NCBI GenBank assembly: GCA_934699095.1
Contig: CAKUVI010000008.1
Span: 56,420-120,419 of the forward strand
DNA length: 64,000 bases
Direction: 5' to 3'
Source: an uncultured Bacteroidales bacterium
Lineage (GTDB): Bacteria > Bacteroidota > Bacteroidia > Bacteroidales > WCHB1-69
Of the stretch, positions 1 to 8,973 are shown in pieces. The notes beneath the pieces are model-generated. The model worked only from the letters and a program-made list of their open reading frames with translations, ran no database searches and had not been told where the DNA came from. The position numbers and the translations under genes are program-made. The first letter of the stretch is position 1. Each line of letters opens with the position of its first letter.

Positions 1-225
1 TCATCCATTCACATAATAAGACTGTAGCTGTTCTCTCACCTCATCGATGGTGATGTCACCCTCAATATGCTTTACTGCTATTTCTTTCAGATAGTCAGAC
101 ACACGAAGCCCATCTACGTCTTGAAGTCCTATTGCAGTACGCCAAGCCGAGACCCGCTCACGTTTATGTGGCTCTGCCACACGTTCGTAAGCCTCAAAGT
201 CAATATATTTCTGCTCTTCGTTCAT
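1..225 (-). CDS. VbhA-like antitoxin of a probable Fic toxin-antitoxin pair
   Basis: A complete 74-residue protein whose stop codon is at the left edge. Its C-terminal half (residues about 38-70, with GDITIDEVREQL) resembles VbhA-type antitoxins, small helical proteins that block the ATP pocket of Fic AMP-transferases. The usual inhibitory motif (S/T)xxxE(G/N) is not well kept: the best counterpart is DVDG near residue 36. The gene starts 5 bases after jetD, so it is probably translated from the same transcript. In known pairs the Fic gene follows directly, which here would be outside the window. It could instead be an unrelated small helical protein. Confidence 0.5.
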   Translation of the reverse strand: MNEEQKYIDFEAYERVAEPHKRERVSAWRTAIGLQDVDGLRVSDYLKEIAVKHIEGDITIDEVREQLQSYYVNG

Positions 226-230
226 ATTCT

Positions 231-1091
231 TTATTTTTTTGTCTTGATATATCCCTCCTGGTCATATCCTTTGTGGTGCAAGTGGATGCTGTCTAATAGA
301 GGTTGTACTCTTTTGTCTTCAATCTTCATTTTACCGTATTGAGGCAACTGAACATTATAGCGTTCTGTATTCCCATTCGAAATCCTTTGATCAAAATCAT
401 CTGGTATGAATAATGATGATTTATTTCCCAAATGGTGGTAATACTCACTCTCATAAATGGCGATACCAGCCAAATCTAAATCTCCAAAATGGACGTATTG
501 ATTAGGTATGGACTGTAGCCATTTTATAAGATCTTTATTTTGGTTTTGAGGATAACGGGATACGAAAAGTACGCGTCCATATCGCGCAAAGAGATGTTTC
601 TGTAATGCGACATATCGGAAATTCTCTGCGTTCTCCACTCCAACTACGACAACATCCTGCGGAATGGTGAAATGCTGATAGTCGGCAATGAACATGAAAC
701 AGCCTTCTGTGGGATGAATTATTATCTCTTGTCCGTTGAGGACAGCAGTAACAGGCTGATAGCTATTTACAAGAAACCCAGTGAAAGTTCTACGTGAAAG
801 GAACTTACTGTCGCCAGTGACAGCCACCAAAGAGGCTCTGCTGGCATCTTCATCAGAGAAGGCTTTCCGTGTTTGTTCCAGGTCGTAGATGTCGTACTGA
901 CTAGCAACATACTGGCGGAGAGACATTCCGTCTATTGCCCTCAGACTCTTGCGGCTGCCGTGTGTTGTAGCCAGAAGGATGCCGTCTTCCTGCATCTGTT
1001 CAAACCAGTCGCCCTTCAGGCTGCTGGCTGGCAGGACGTCGCCATTGGCCAGCCGAATCAGTTTCTCTATGAGTATGGCAGTCTTTTTCAT
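231..1091 (-). CDS. jetD: Wadjet subunit JetD, TOPRIM nuclease
   Basis: 286 residues. JetD is the nuclease of the Wadjet anti-plasmid system: it cuts circular DNA after the SMC motor has extruded it. The sequence shows a TOPRIM fold: a hydrophobic strand ending in VGVEN (Glu153) and the motif GDLDLAG with Asp204 and Asp206, the expected metal-binding residues. The N-terminal 80 residues look like a winged-helix DNA-binding part. It is shorter than many JetD proteins, which have a larger N-terminal domain. It overlaps the end of jetC by 4 bases. Gene order A-B-C-D and the TOPRIM motif support the call; the Wadjet subtype cannot be settled from reading alone. Confidence 0.85.
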   Translation of the reverse strand: MKKTAILIEKLIRLANGDVLPASSLKGDWFEQMQEDGILLATTHGSRKSLRAIDGMSLRQYVASQYDIYDLEQTRKAFSDEDASRASLVAVTGDSKFLSRRTFTGFLVNSYQPVTAVLNGQEIIIHPTEGCFMFIADYQHFTIPQDVVVVGVENAENFRYVALQKHLFARYGRVLFVSRYPQNQNKDLIKWLQSIPNQYVHFGDLDLAGIAIYESEYYHHLGNKSSLFIPDDFDQRISNGNTERYNVQLPQYGKMKIEDKRVQPLLDSIHLHHKGYDQEGYIKTKK

Positions 1092-4000
1092 TTTATTGTC
1101 AGCAGCGTTTTAACTACGGTGTTGCTCTTCTCGTCTTTGCTGAGAGAATAGGTGTATTTGTACGCCTGAGCATTGTAGGTGGTGGGCGAGGAGTTGATGA
1201 GATTGATGTTGCGTACATTAGCAAACTTCAGGATACCTTCCACATTATTGGGGTGCAGTTTGCCAATTTCGTCCATCATGCAATGGAGCTTAAAGTCACC
1301 AAATTTGCGGGATATTTTGCGCTTGAAGACGTTGATGAGCATGATGTTCACCATCGCTTTGACCAAGATGTCCGTACCGTCAGATCCCACGTTTGAAAGC
1401 TTCTCCACCCAGTTGGTGTCATTGTCATTCTCCTTGACCTTGAATTCCAGTTTGAAGGAGTCTGCCAGCGTTATCCTTTCGCGTTTCTGTTCAGCGTCCA
1501 TCATTTCGATGAGTGTCATCAGTAGTTTGACGGCTTGTTCGTTGGTACGGTTCAAATTATCTTCATCGGTGAACAGATTCAGCTGTCCGATGTCATAACC
1601 ATGCTCGTCATCAAAATGCTTTATGTTCAGCAATTGCTGCATTAGGCGATCATTACTCTCCACAGCACGCAATTCAATCTCCTTGATAACACCGGCAAAG
1701 TTATTCTCTCGGAAATCGCGGTTGATGTCGAGGATAGTTCTTTCGATGTCGGACTTGTGTTGGCTCAGGTCGCTAACGTCCTTAGCGATACGCTTGATGA
1801 TAGTTGCATACTGACGACTGGTGCGCACACAATATTGTTCAATCTTATTGTTGCTAATGAATTCATTCAGTTCTGCGGCAAATTCCGTATAATCATTGTC
1901 GGAGTTGAACTCCGTCCGGAAGTAGAAAGTGTTCTGTGGTGAGAAATTACCCTTAAACCTAATGACAGCCTGTTTGAAATCCTCAAACTTACGTTGCTGA
2001 GATGTAATCTGGTCGCGCAGTTTTTCCAGAATGTCCGCCAGAGGCTTAACTGTTTCTATTTCGCCTGCTACTGATAGATTAGGAGGACAGGATGGATTAC
2101 CCATAAAAGTGCGAGCCTTTTCTATTGCTTCATTCAATTTCTTTTGTTCTTCTTGCAACGAGCGGAGCGTTGTTGAGAGAGAAGATATTTTCTCGTCATA
2201 CTGCTGCTTACGCTTCTGAAATTTGTCTTGCAGGTCATCTATTTTCTGGCGCACTTGCTTGCGTTCCTCTTTTTTCTGCTGTTCATGCTCGAAATAATCA
2301 CGAATGTCATTTTGCCAAGAAATGTATTCTGCGCGATGCTCGTCAATGAATTTTAGTTCATCGACAACTTGCTGAAGCCAACGCCGGATATCTGCCAACT
2401 GGTCCACGTCCACGCCAAGTCCTTTCAGCTCTGCATCCATCTGAGCCTGTAGTTCTCCTTTACGCAGAGTGGTATCATGCTCTTTTTTCTTCAGGTCCGC
2501 ATGTATGCTTGCCTTTTGTTGGTCAGAGGCAGCCAGCAACTCTTTCTTTTGTTTGTCGAATGACGTGCGCAACTCTTGCAGCGCTTTATCGCGCTGAGTC
2601 GTTAACACCTTCATTTGTTTGTCAAGCCTCTCGATTTCTTTTCTGACCTCTCCCTGTTTTTTCTGAAGCTGTTCCAACTCGCCATCGCGCCATTTCCTCA
2701 GTCTCTCTTCTGACGCAGTTTTCTCCTTCTGAATCATTTCAATGCGATGTGGAATCTGGTTATATTCTGCATCGAGATTCATCTTGTCCTTGCGTAGTTG
2801 TTTCAGCTGAGAACTGGGTTTGCGTTCCAGTTCTACAATGTCTTTTTCTAACTGCTGTTTGCGAAGTGTAATCTTCTTTTCCAGTTCCTCCACTTTCTGT
2901 TCCAACAACGCTTTCTGGCACCTCAATTCATCGGGTGTCTTTATGGTCTTCTCGATATTGGATATGTCAATCTTTACGCCATATATAGTGTCAGTAGATG
3001 TTGACTTGTGAGGATTGAGTGAAGTATTATACAGTATGGCATCTTCGTCAAGTACCTTGCCGAGATTTTCCTCCCAACCATCAACATTCTCGCCTAACCA
3101 TTCAATAAACGAACCCTTTTGGCGACCTAGCATGTCATCGAGTTTCAAAATGTCGTCTGTAACCAGTTTGACGTCGTTCTCAATAGTTGCAACATCTTTA
3201 TCACATGCCGTCTCCAAATCCTTACGTTGCAAAGCCACATCGCTTAGTATGCGTTCTATATCTTTCTGCTTGTCTGAAGACTCTTGAAACAATGTTAATC
3301 GTTTCTCGTTCAAGACCTTCAGCTTCCGCTCCTGCTCGTCCATCTCGTCTTTGTACGGATTAGACTGTTGGGCGCGCTGGTTTTGCAGTTTGATGTCATT
3401 CTCTGCTGTACGGGCATCGTCCAATAATCTCTGATTGTCTGTTAACTTCTGCTCATACAGACTTCTCGTGTTCTCTACTTTTCCATTGATTTCTGCCTGT
3501 AAGCGGCTTTCTACTTCTATACGCTGTCTGTCTAAGTCGTTGAGCTGTTTCTGGCATTGAAGATCATACTCACGCAATTGGTTGTCAACCTCCTGTATCA
3601 ACGCATCATACTTGGATTTCACGCTTTGGTTCTTGTTTGTCAGGGCCTCTTCCTGATGCGTCAGACTCTGCTGTTGAATCTTCAGTTCACCTTCCTTCCT
3701 GATGCGTTCAGCAATCTTCTCTATACCGATTTCCGCATAGTGTTGGCGTTTTGTTTTCACCTGGTCAAGGAAGAATTTTAGGGCTCCGTCCTCTTGATTG
3801 AGTTTTGCGGTCTCTGCTTTGTGTTTCCCTTCTTCTTCACCTAATAAGCGCTTCTGCCGAGAGAGTTCCGTGCTGCAATTTGACTCTTTCTCAGCCAATA
3901 CAGGCAATCGATTGGTGTCACGTCCCAGTGCGTAGTTGAACTGACCACAGAGTTCTGTAATCAATTTACGAACAAATTCGTAATCCGTATAATTCTCTAT

Positions 4001-4747
4001 AACGGCATCTGCATCCGTCTTCACCTTCACCTTGCCATTCCTTTCAACTTTATACCATTTCCAAATGTCCTCATATTGTTGACGGAAGTTTTTCACCTCC
4101 TCGCGATAGCGGTTCAAGTCAATCTCGTCGCCAGCAAAGTCCATCGAGTCGATGATGGTGTCCTTGATGACACGCGATTCCAGGCTTTGGTTCAGGAAGA
4201 TGTTCTGTATGGTCAGCGGAACCTGATGGTATTTCGCACTCTCCATCAGCGAGAACCTGCGATGTTCCTTCGCTACCTGCTGGCTGTTGCCATAGATAAT
4301 GTCGCGGAATTCCTCATAACCGCGAATGATGTTGCTCTTATACACCCTTGCACCTATTTGTTCACTGATGCGCCCCCATTCATAACGAACGCTACCATCT
4401 TCTTCCAAAAAGAACCGCTTGTCGTAGGCACAATCCACAATTCGGAAGGCGGTACGTCCATGTGACAAGAAGGTCATAACGAAGAACTTTCCAGTCTCGC
4501 GACACACTTCATAAATGATGTACGAATTCTGGTGAGGCAAATAGAATTCATCGTAGCCTTTCTGACCAGCTTGCGTTTTGATGCCCAGCTTGCTCTTGTC
4601 CACATTGTAGAAGAACAAGATTGCACGAAGCAGAGTGGATTTACCCACACCCTGTGTACCGATGAAATGTACGTTGCCATCGAGTTTGATCTCTGCGTAT
4701 GGCACGTGGGCACTGTTGATGAATATGATCTTATTGAGGTATCTCAT
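1088..4747 (-). CDS. jetC: Wadjet subunit JetC, SMC/MukB-like ATPase
   Basis: 1219 residues. This is the motor of the Wadjet complex, a MukB-like SMC ATPase that extrudes DNA loops. Walker A (GTQGVGKST) lies at residues 30-38. The centre is very long, charged and rich in Lys, Glu and Gln, as expected of an antiparallel coiled coil with a hinge near the middle. The C-terminal head holds a signature-like GSDGTD and the Walker B motif CMMDE, with Asp1159. The order head, coil, hinge, coil, head fits the family and the usual length. The start overlaps jetB by 17 bases and the end overlaps jetD by 4, so translation is probably coupled. Confidence 0.92.
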   Translation of the reverse strand: MRYLNKIIFINSAHVPYAEIKLDGNVHFIGTQGVGKSTLLRAILFFYNVDKSKLGIKTQAGQKGYDEFYLPHQNSYIIYEVCRETGKFFVMTFLSHGRTAFRIVDCAYDKRFFLEEDGSVRYEWGRISEQIGARVYKSNIIRGYEEFRDIIYGNSQQVAKEHRRFSLMESAKYHQVPLTIQNIFLNQSLESRVIKDTIIDSMDFAGDEIDLNRYREEVKNFRQQYEDIWKWYKVERNGKVKVKTDADAVIENYTDYEFVRKLITELCGQFNYALGRDTNRLPVLAEKESNCSTELSRQKRLLGEEEGKHKAETAKLNQEDGALKFFLDQVKTKRQHYAEIGIEKIAERIRKEGELKIQQQSLTHQEEALTNKNQSVKSKYDALIQEVDNQLREYDLQCQKQLNDLDRQRIEVESRLQAEINGKVENTRSLYEQKLTDNQRLLDDARTAENDIKLQNQRAQQSNPYKDEMDEQERKLKVLNEKRLTLFQESSDKQKDIERILSDVALQRKDLETACDKDVATIENDVKLVTDDILKLDDMLGRQKGSFIEWLGENVDGWEENLGKVLDEDAILYNTSLNPHKSTSTDTIYGVKIDISNIEKTIKTPDELRCQKALLEQKVEELEKKITLRKQQLEKDIVELERKPSSQLKQLRKDKMNLDAEYNQIPHRIEMIQKEKTASEERLRKWRDGELEQLQKKQGEVRKEIERLDKQMKVLTTQRDKALQELRTSFDKQKKELLAASDQQKASIHADLKKKEHDTTLRKGELQAQMDAELKGLGVDVDQLADIRRWLQQVVDELKFIDEHRAEYISWQNDIRDYFEHEQQKKEERKQVRQKIDDLQDKFQKRKQQYDEKISSLSTTLRSLQEEQKKLNEAIEKARTFMGNPSCPPNLSVAGEIETVKPLADILEKLRDQITSQQRKFEDFKQAVIRFKGNFSPQNTFYFRTEFNSDNDYTEFAAELNEFISNNKIEQYCVRTSRQYATIIKRIAKDVSDLSQHKSDIERTILDINRDFRENNFAGVIKEIELRAVESNDRLMQQLLNIKHFDDEHGYDIGQLNLFTDEDNLNRTNEQAVKLLMTLIEMMDAEQKRERITLADSFKLEFKVKENDNDTNWVEKLSNVGSDGTDILVKAMVNIMLINVFKRKISRKFGDFKLHCMMDEIGKLHPNNVEGILKFANVRNINLINSSPTTYNAQAYKYTYSLSKDEKSNTVVKTLLTIK

Positions 4748-5282
4748 CTTTTACGTCTTCGTCTATGTTAATACAAAGAATGATTTGTTCAATGTAATGG
4801 AAAGCATTGGTCACCTGATAGGTACCATCTGCCTCATTTACTAGTTCTGCAAAGCCCATGTTCTCCAGGGCTCCAGCAAGTGCCTCCAGTTTTTGGCGGT
4901 TCGACGTTTTGTCTGGAAACATCTGTGTCAATTTCTCTTTCAACCCCGGTATGGTGGCAAGTCTCACCTCCATCTGTACAAGACTAAACTGGGTGCCAGC
5001 ATCAAATGCTGTATCGTATGTCTTCAGAAAGTCCAAATAGTCAATCCACGAGAATAGCGCCTGTAGCTTGTTTTCAATTATTACCTTGGCTTCCTTGCGG
5101 CTGAAATAGTAGAAACCGTCACCACAGCTGAGTTGAAAGTCTATTTTGCCGAAATAGTCTTCATACTCCTGCTGGTTCTCTTCAATATCGTTGTAGATGG
5201 CACGAGTATCAGCATCGATGCTATTGCTCGATATGAACTGCCCTCGACTGAGGCGCTGGAAGACTTCACTTGTATATTTCAT
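4731..5282 (-). CDS. jetB: Wadjet subunit JetB, MukE-like
   Basis: 183 residues, mostly helical, with no catalytic motif. Its place between a kleisin-like gene and the SMC gene, its length, and its N-terminal region with a winged-helix look match JetB, the MukE-like (KITE) subunit that bridges kleisin and SMC heads. It overlaps jetA by 4 bases and jetC by 17 bases. Primary sequence alone would not identify it, so the call leans on the fixed order jetA-jetB-jetC-jetD. It may belong to the DUF4194-type group, but I cannot confirm the family by eye. Confidence 0.8.
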   Translation of the reverse strand: MKYTSEVFQRLSRGQFISSNSIDADTRAIYNDIEENQQEYEDYFGKIDFQLSCGDGFYYFSRKEAKVIIENKLQALFSWIDYLDFLKTYDTAFDAGTQFSLVQMEVRLATIPGLKEKLTQMFPDKTSNRQKLEALAGALENMGFAELVNEADGTYQVTNAFHYIEQIILCINIDEDVKDEIPQ

Positions 5283-6472
5283 CGCGGATATATTATGGGG
5301 TATTCTATATTCTCAATTGTCTTTGTCTCTGTTGTGAAACGCATTTGTTCTGGATACTGAGATGCCATCTGAAGGAATAGCACTAAGCGCAGTTCTTTAT
5401 CTAGTGTTTCCGTGAATGAGTAGTTCCAAAGGTAGTAGAACAAGTCACTGCTTTGTGCTAGGAAACCATTCAGCAGTTCCTGATGATTGAAGGCTCTTGC
5501 CGTTTCTGTTTGTTCTTCCAGATAACTCTCGTCAATCTTTTCTGCAAGCCTCGACTTGATGTTTGCCTTCTTCGACAGGCGCTTTCTGATGTTGTCCAGT
5601 ATCTCAAGGGCGGCATCTTCATTGCGAAGGAAATCCAGAGAAACTCGGGTAACATACTTGGGCTTGCTCTCCATCCAGACGGTATTGGTCTGCGCCATTA
5701 CCTCCTTCACGTTGGTTGCCTGCTCTATCATGAACTGGTCGCGCAGGTATTTCAGCTGTCGCACACGCCTCACCAGTCGGCTCTGATATTCTATGCGGTT
5801 CAGGTATTCTATAATCTGAGCGGTGATGGCTATCAATCCGTGAGCAGACTCACGCAAACCATCACGAACCTCGCTGACAGTCTGTTTCAGCCCATAGTCG
5901 GATACACTCGAAAAGAAAATGGTCTGCTCGTCTATCACGTGCTCCGTCTGGCGTATCAGTTCGCCTATCAAGCGCGCTTTCTCGTCAAAATCCTTCAAGC
6001 GCAGTTCCTTGATTTTAAAGTTGGGCTCCTGCTTGTAGGTATCATCGACGATGCGTTTCAGGTCAATCACATTTCTTCGGGTGGCATTGTCGATGCTCTT
6101 GAATGTATGGCGAATTTCTCTCATGAAACTCTCACGGCGGACATTGTTCTCTGCTGCAAGATAAGAACTGATAGCAAGGTTCAGTTTGTCGATGTACATC
6201 TTGACCGATGAAATGTTGATGTCCTCGTTCACTGCCAAGACCTCCTCGAAAAATCGCTGGTAGGCATCGTCCAGTTCCAGAGAGTCGCCCGTCTGCACAA
6301 TTACCCCAAAGGTGATAAGGTGTTTCAGCTTATTCTCGTCTCCATCCAGGGTATCAAGTGCATCATCATACTTCACGGCAATCGTCTTGCGCTGCAAGAA
6401 CATATTGCTCAGCAGTTTTGAGCCTTGCTGAAGTGCACGTGTCAGTTCTTTTATCGACCTAAATGTTGCCAT
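5279..6472 (-). CDS. jetA: Wadjet subunit JetA, MukF-like kleisin
   Basis: 397 residues and predominantly alpha-helical. JetA is the kleisin-like subunit that closes the SMC ring of the Wadjet complex. The first 100 or so residues read like a winged-helix part, the middle has long amphipathic helices typical of MukF-like proteins, and the C-terminal end is a short beta-rich tail. No enzyme motif is expected or seen. It begins 18 bases after the GmrSD-type gene, so Wadjet appears to be carried on the same transcript as the upstream restriction genes. The call rests on order and fold class rather than on a signature motif. Confidence 0.8.
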   Translation of the reverse strand: MATFRSIKELTRALQQGSKLLSNMFLQRKTIAVKYDDALDTLDGDENKLKHLITFGVIVQTGDSLELDDAYQRFFEEVLAVNEDINISSVKMYIDKLNLAISSYLAAENNVRRESFMREIRHTFKSIDNATRRNVIDLKRIVDDTYKQEPNFKIKELRLKDFDEKARLIGELIRQTEHVIDEQTIFFSSVSDYGLKQTVSEVRDGLRESAHGLIAITAQIIEYLNRIEYQSRLVRRVRQLKYLRDQFMIEQATNVKEVMAQTNTVWMESKPKYVTRVSLDFLRNEDAALEILDNIRKRLSKKANIKSRLAEKIDESYLEEQTETARAFNHQELLNGFLAQSSDLFYYLWNYSFTETLDKELRLVLFLQMASQYPEQMRFTTETKTIENIEYPIIYPR

Positions 6473-6490
6473 TTTCTTTTAGGTTTGAAT

Positions 6491-8572
6491 TTACTCCTCG
6501 TCTTCTCCCTCTTGATCAGAACGGAATTCAAAAACGAGTTCTGATGCAGGGATATTACACTCCTCAAACATGCCATGAAGAATATTAATCTTGGTGGCAG
6601 TACTGTTGTCAGTCCATACGTACATACCTGGTGCAAGTTCGCGTCTCCACTCTTCTGGAGTCGCTGAGAAGCTGCACTTTTCGTTTGCACAAAGCCATTC
6701 AATAGTTGAACGCTTCTCCAGTAGGATGTGTCCACAAACCTGAATGAGCATTTCTTTCCAAGTGTTAACCGTATATCTTACTCCATGAAGTATATATGCT
6801 TGCAGCTTCTTGCCTGTGAACTCATAGTCTTCATCATCAAGCGATGCAGATTCTGCTTCACGTCTCAGCGGCTCAAAAGTCGTAGTTGGCATGGGCCAGA
6901 GGCGCATAAACACATTCTGAAGTTCTTTCTGACGTGCTTTCAATTCCGTTTCCGTCCATTGTTCGCACGATTTTACAGAGTTATTCAGACGGAATGCACT
7001 ATCCTTGAATCCCTTCTCCATGTCTCTCTTCTCAATAAACGTGAGATTGCTATATTGAGAATTATATCCAGTAAGCGTAAGGTTTGCCATTGTGTGCAGA
7101 TACTGCTCATGAATTCTTTCCCAATCTTCGCCTAAAGCCGTTTTCCACTTATCCGACAGAGTTTGTGGCATGATATGTTCTATGGTGATATTTTTCTCTG
7201 TCAGCTCCTTCACCACATCATGCCGCTCATTGTTATCTTGGTTCTCCAAACGTTCTAAGATAAACATGCGGGCATTAGCTGGCATTTTATATACCTGACG
7301 AGTTTTAAAGTCACCACGTACCTCTTCATCAGAAGGGAAGACAGAAGAACGTCCCTTCTTCAACAAGACATAAGTTAGTACATCTATATACGAAGGTGCA
7401 GTATCATCACCTGCTTTATTGACATGATTCAACACATCTCTATGGAGCGTTGCAAACACCTTATTCAAAGCATTTGATGGGAGATTACAGATGATTCTTC
7501 GTGCCCAATATGCTTCTATCACATCAAGTACACGATAAATCTCGTTTTCCGCCAATCCCACTTTTGATGCATAGTCGAAGAAAGCCATAAAGAATGGATA
7601 AGCAATAGTAGAATCCAGCGTTCGTAGCTGATTCAACTTCCTGTTGAGTTTATCTGTACCAATCGTTGCATTATCCACTTGGCTATATATCTTGGCATAG
7701 TGATGCATATCTTCCAAGAGCGTTGCCCTGCCTACACTTATATCCTCAGCATACTCTTTAAAGATAAAGTATATCTTATCAACACGGCCTATCTTTCCCT
7801 GCTTCATTGTAAGGTAATCGCGCACAAAAGAAGATGGGTCATACTTTGTAAACTCTTCAATAGGGTTCCAATATCGGGTATATAGATCATCCTGTTCTGC
7901 AGGAGCTAACGACATCAGCAGATAGTTACGAATTTTGTCTGCTTCACTCAGATCAAGACCTGTTGAGTTCAGACTCTCAAATATCAGCTGGGGATCATCA
8001 TCTTCGTCAAGACGAATATTGATGACTTCCAGTTTCTTGATGGTCTCAAATAGTTCATTAAGCGTTAAACCTGCACGAGTGATTTTATCATAGAAGAAGT
8101 CGTAGTTACGTGTAACATTCGATTCTTTGATGTACTGCTCTTTAGGCTTATATAGCAAAGCGTCAAAAGCCTGCATGTCTTTCTTGATCGGTTTTAGTTT
8201 CACCTTTCGTTCGTCTTCTTGGTATTCATCCACCAGATAACGCTTAAAGATTTTCTCTACGAGTTTAGCATCAGTCGCTTCTATCAGTCCTTCCTTCCTG
8301 GCATTTACCATCGCAATGAGCAACAACGAAACAGTAGTAATTCGTTGTTGACCATCAATGATGAATCGATTTTCTGTTCCTGATTGGGTACTTGACACAA
8401 TGCTGCCAAAGAAGTGACTCCTGCGGTCACTATTATGCAGTTTCATCAAGTCTTGAAACAACTGTTCGCAGTTCTCTTCTTTCCAGTCGTAGTTACGCTG
8501 GTAAAGAGGAATGATGAATCGTTTGTCTGATCCATCAAAGAACTTTATTAATGGTTGTGCATCACCTTTCAT
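6491..8572 (-). CDS. GmrSD-type restriction protein (DUF262 NTPase-like plus HNH nuclease)
   Basis: 693 residues. The N-terminal DUF262 (ParB/Srx-like) domain is marked by YQRNYDW (residues about 24-30) and IIDGQQRIT (about 71-79), the nucleotide-using part of GmrS. Around residue 470 a DUF1524-type HNH nuclease begins with IEHIMPQ and continues with NLTLTGYN and a lysine-rich helix, as in GmrD. Such fused proteins act as type IV restriction enzymes against modified phage DNA. A further C-terminal stretch of roughly 100 residues, ending in an acidic tail, is not part of either domain and may sense the target. The preceding EVE/PUA-like gene is 2 bases away and could supply recognition of a modified base. 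Confidence 0.88.
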   Translation of the reverse strand: MKGDAQPLIKFFDGSDKRFIIPLYQRNYDWKEENCEQLFQDLMKLHNSDRRSHFFGSIVSSTQSGTENRFIIDGQQRITTVSLLLIAMVNARKEGLIEATDAKLVEKIFKRYLVDEYQEDERKVKLKPIKKDMQAFDALLYKPKEQYIKESNVTRNYDFFYDKITRAGLTLNELFETIKKLEVINIRLDEDDDPQLIFESLNSTGLDLSEADKIRNYLLMSLAPAEQDDLYTRYWNPIEEFTKYDPSSFVRDYLTMKQGKIGRVDKIYFIFKEYAEDISVGRATLLEDMHHYAKIYSQVDNATIGTDKLNRKLNQLRTLDSTIAYPFFMAFFDYASKVGLAENEIYRVLDVIEAYWARRIICNLPSNALNKVFATLHRDVLNHVNKAGDDTAPSYIDVLTYVLLKKGRSSVFPSDEEVRGDFKTRQVYKMPANARMFILERLENQDNNERHDVVKELTEKNITIEHIMPQTLSDKWKTALGEDWERIHEQYLHTMANLTLTGYNSQYSNLTFIEKRDMEKGFKDSAFRLNNSVKSCEQWTETELKARQKELQNVFMRLWPMPTTTFEPLRREAESASLDDEDYEFTGKKLQAYILHGVRYTVNTWKEMLIQVCGHILLEKRSTIEWLCANEKCSFSATPEEWRRELAPGMYVWTDNSTATKINILHGMFEECNIPASELVFEFRSDQEGEDEE

Positions 8573-8574
8573 GA

Positions 8575-8973
8575 TTAGAATACGGATTTGATGTAATTGA
8601 TTAATTCAACATTATTACAACTTGGAATCTCCAGCGCTCTACCTCCTTTGAAACCATGTTTGCACAACTCTTGTTCGGAAAGTTTTGCGCCATCATACTC
8701 TTCGAGTAGTTCAAGCTTGTAAGTAATATCATTTGGAGGCGTTTCAACCCAATATGCCTGATCTTCACGTTTGCAGTTTTCAGCAGTTACTACCATCTTG
8801 AAACGTACACATCGTTCATCGGACATAAACAGGTACACAACATCTCCAATAGCGAAATGTGCTCTTCCCATTCTCCAACTGATGAAACCAAGACTCAGGA
8901 TTGCATCAGCATGACGACACCTTTTTCTATTGGCAAAGGCAAGCCAAGTACGATTGTGAGACATATCAACCAA
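8575..8973 (-). CDS. Small EVE/PUA-like protein, putative modified-base reader
   Basis: 132 residues; the natural start may be the fourth codon (Met at 8964, beginning MSHNRTWLAF). It opens with a Trp-containing strand and has the pattern GDVVYLFMSDE followed by VRFKMVVTAENC, which resembles the beta-barrel of EVE and other PUA-like domains. Family members often bind methylated or otherwise modified DNA or RNA bases and are commonly fused or adjacent to type IV restriction nucleases. Here the gene lies between an OLD-type ATPase and a GmrSD-type nuclease with 0-2 base gaps. The modified-base role is an inference from fold resemblance and context. Confidence 0.6.
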   Translation of the reverse strand: MVDMSHNRTWLAFANRKRCRHADAILSLGFISWRMGRAHFAIGDVVYLFMSDERCVRFKMVVTAENCKREDQAYWVETPPNDITYKLELLEEYDGAKLSEQELCKHGFKGGRALEIPSCNNVELINYIKSVF

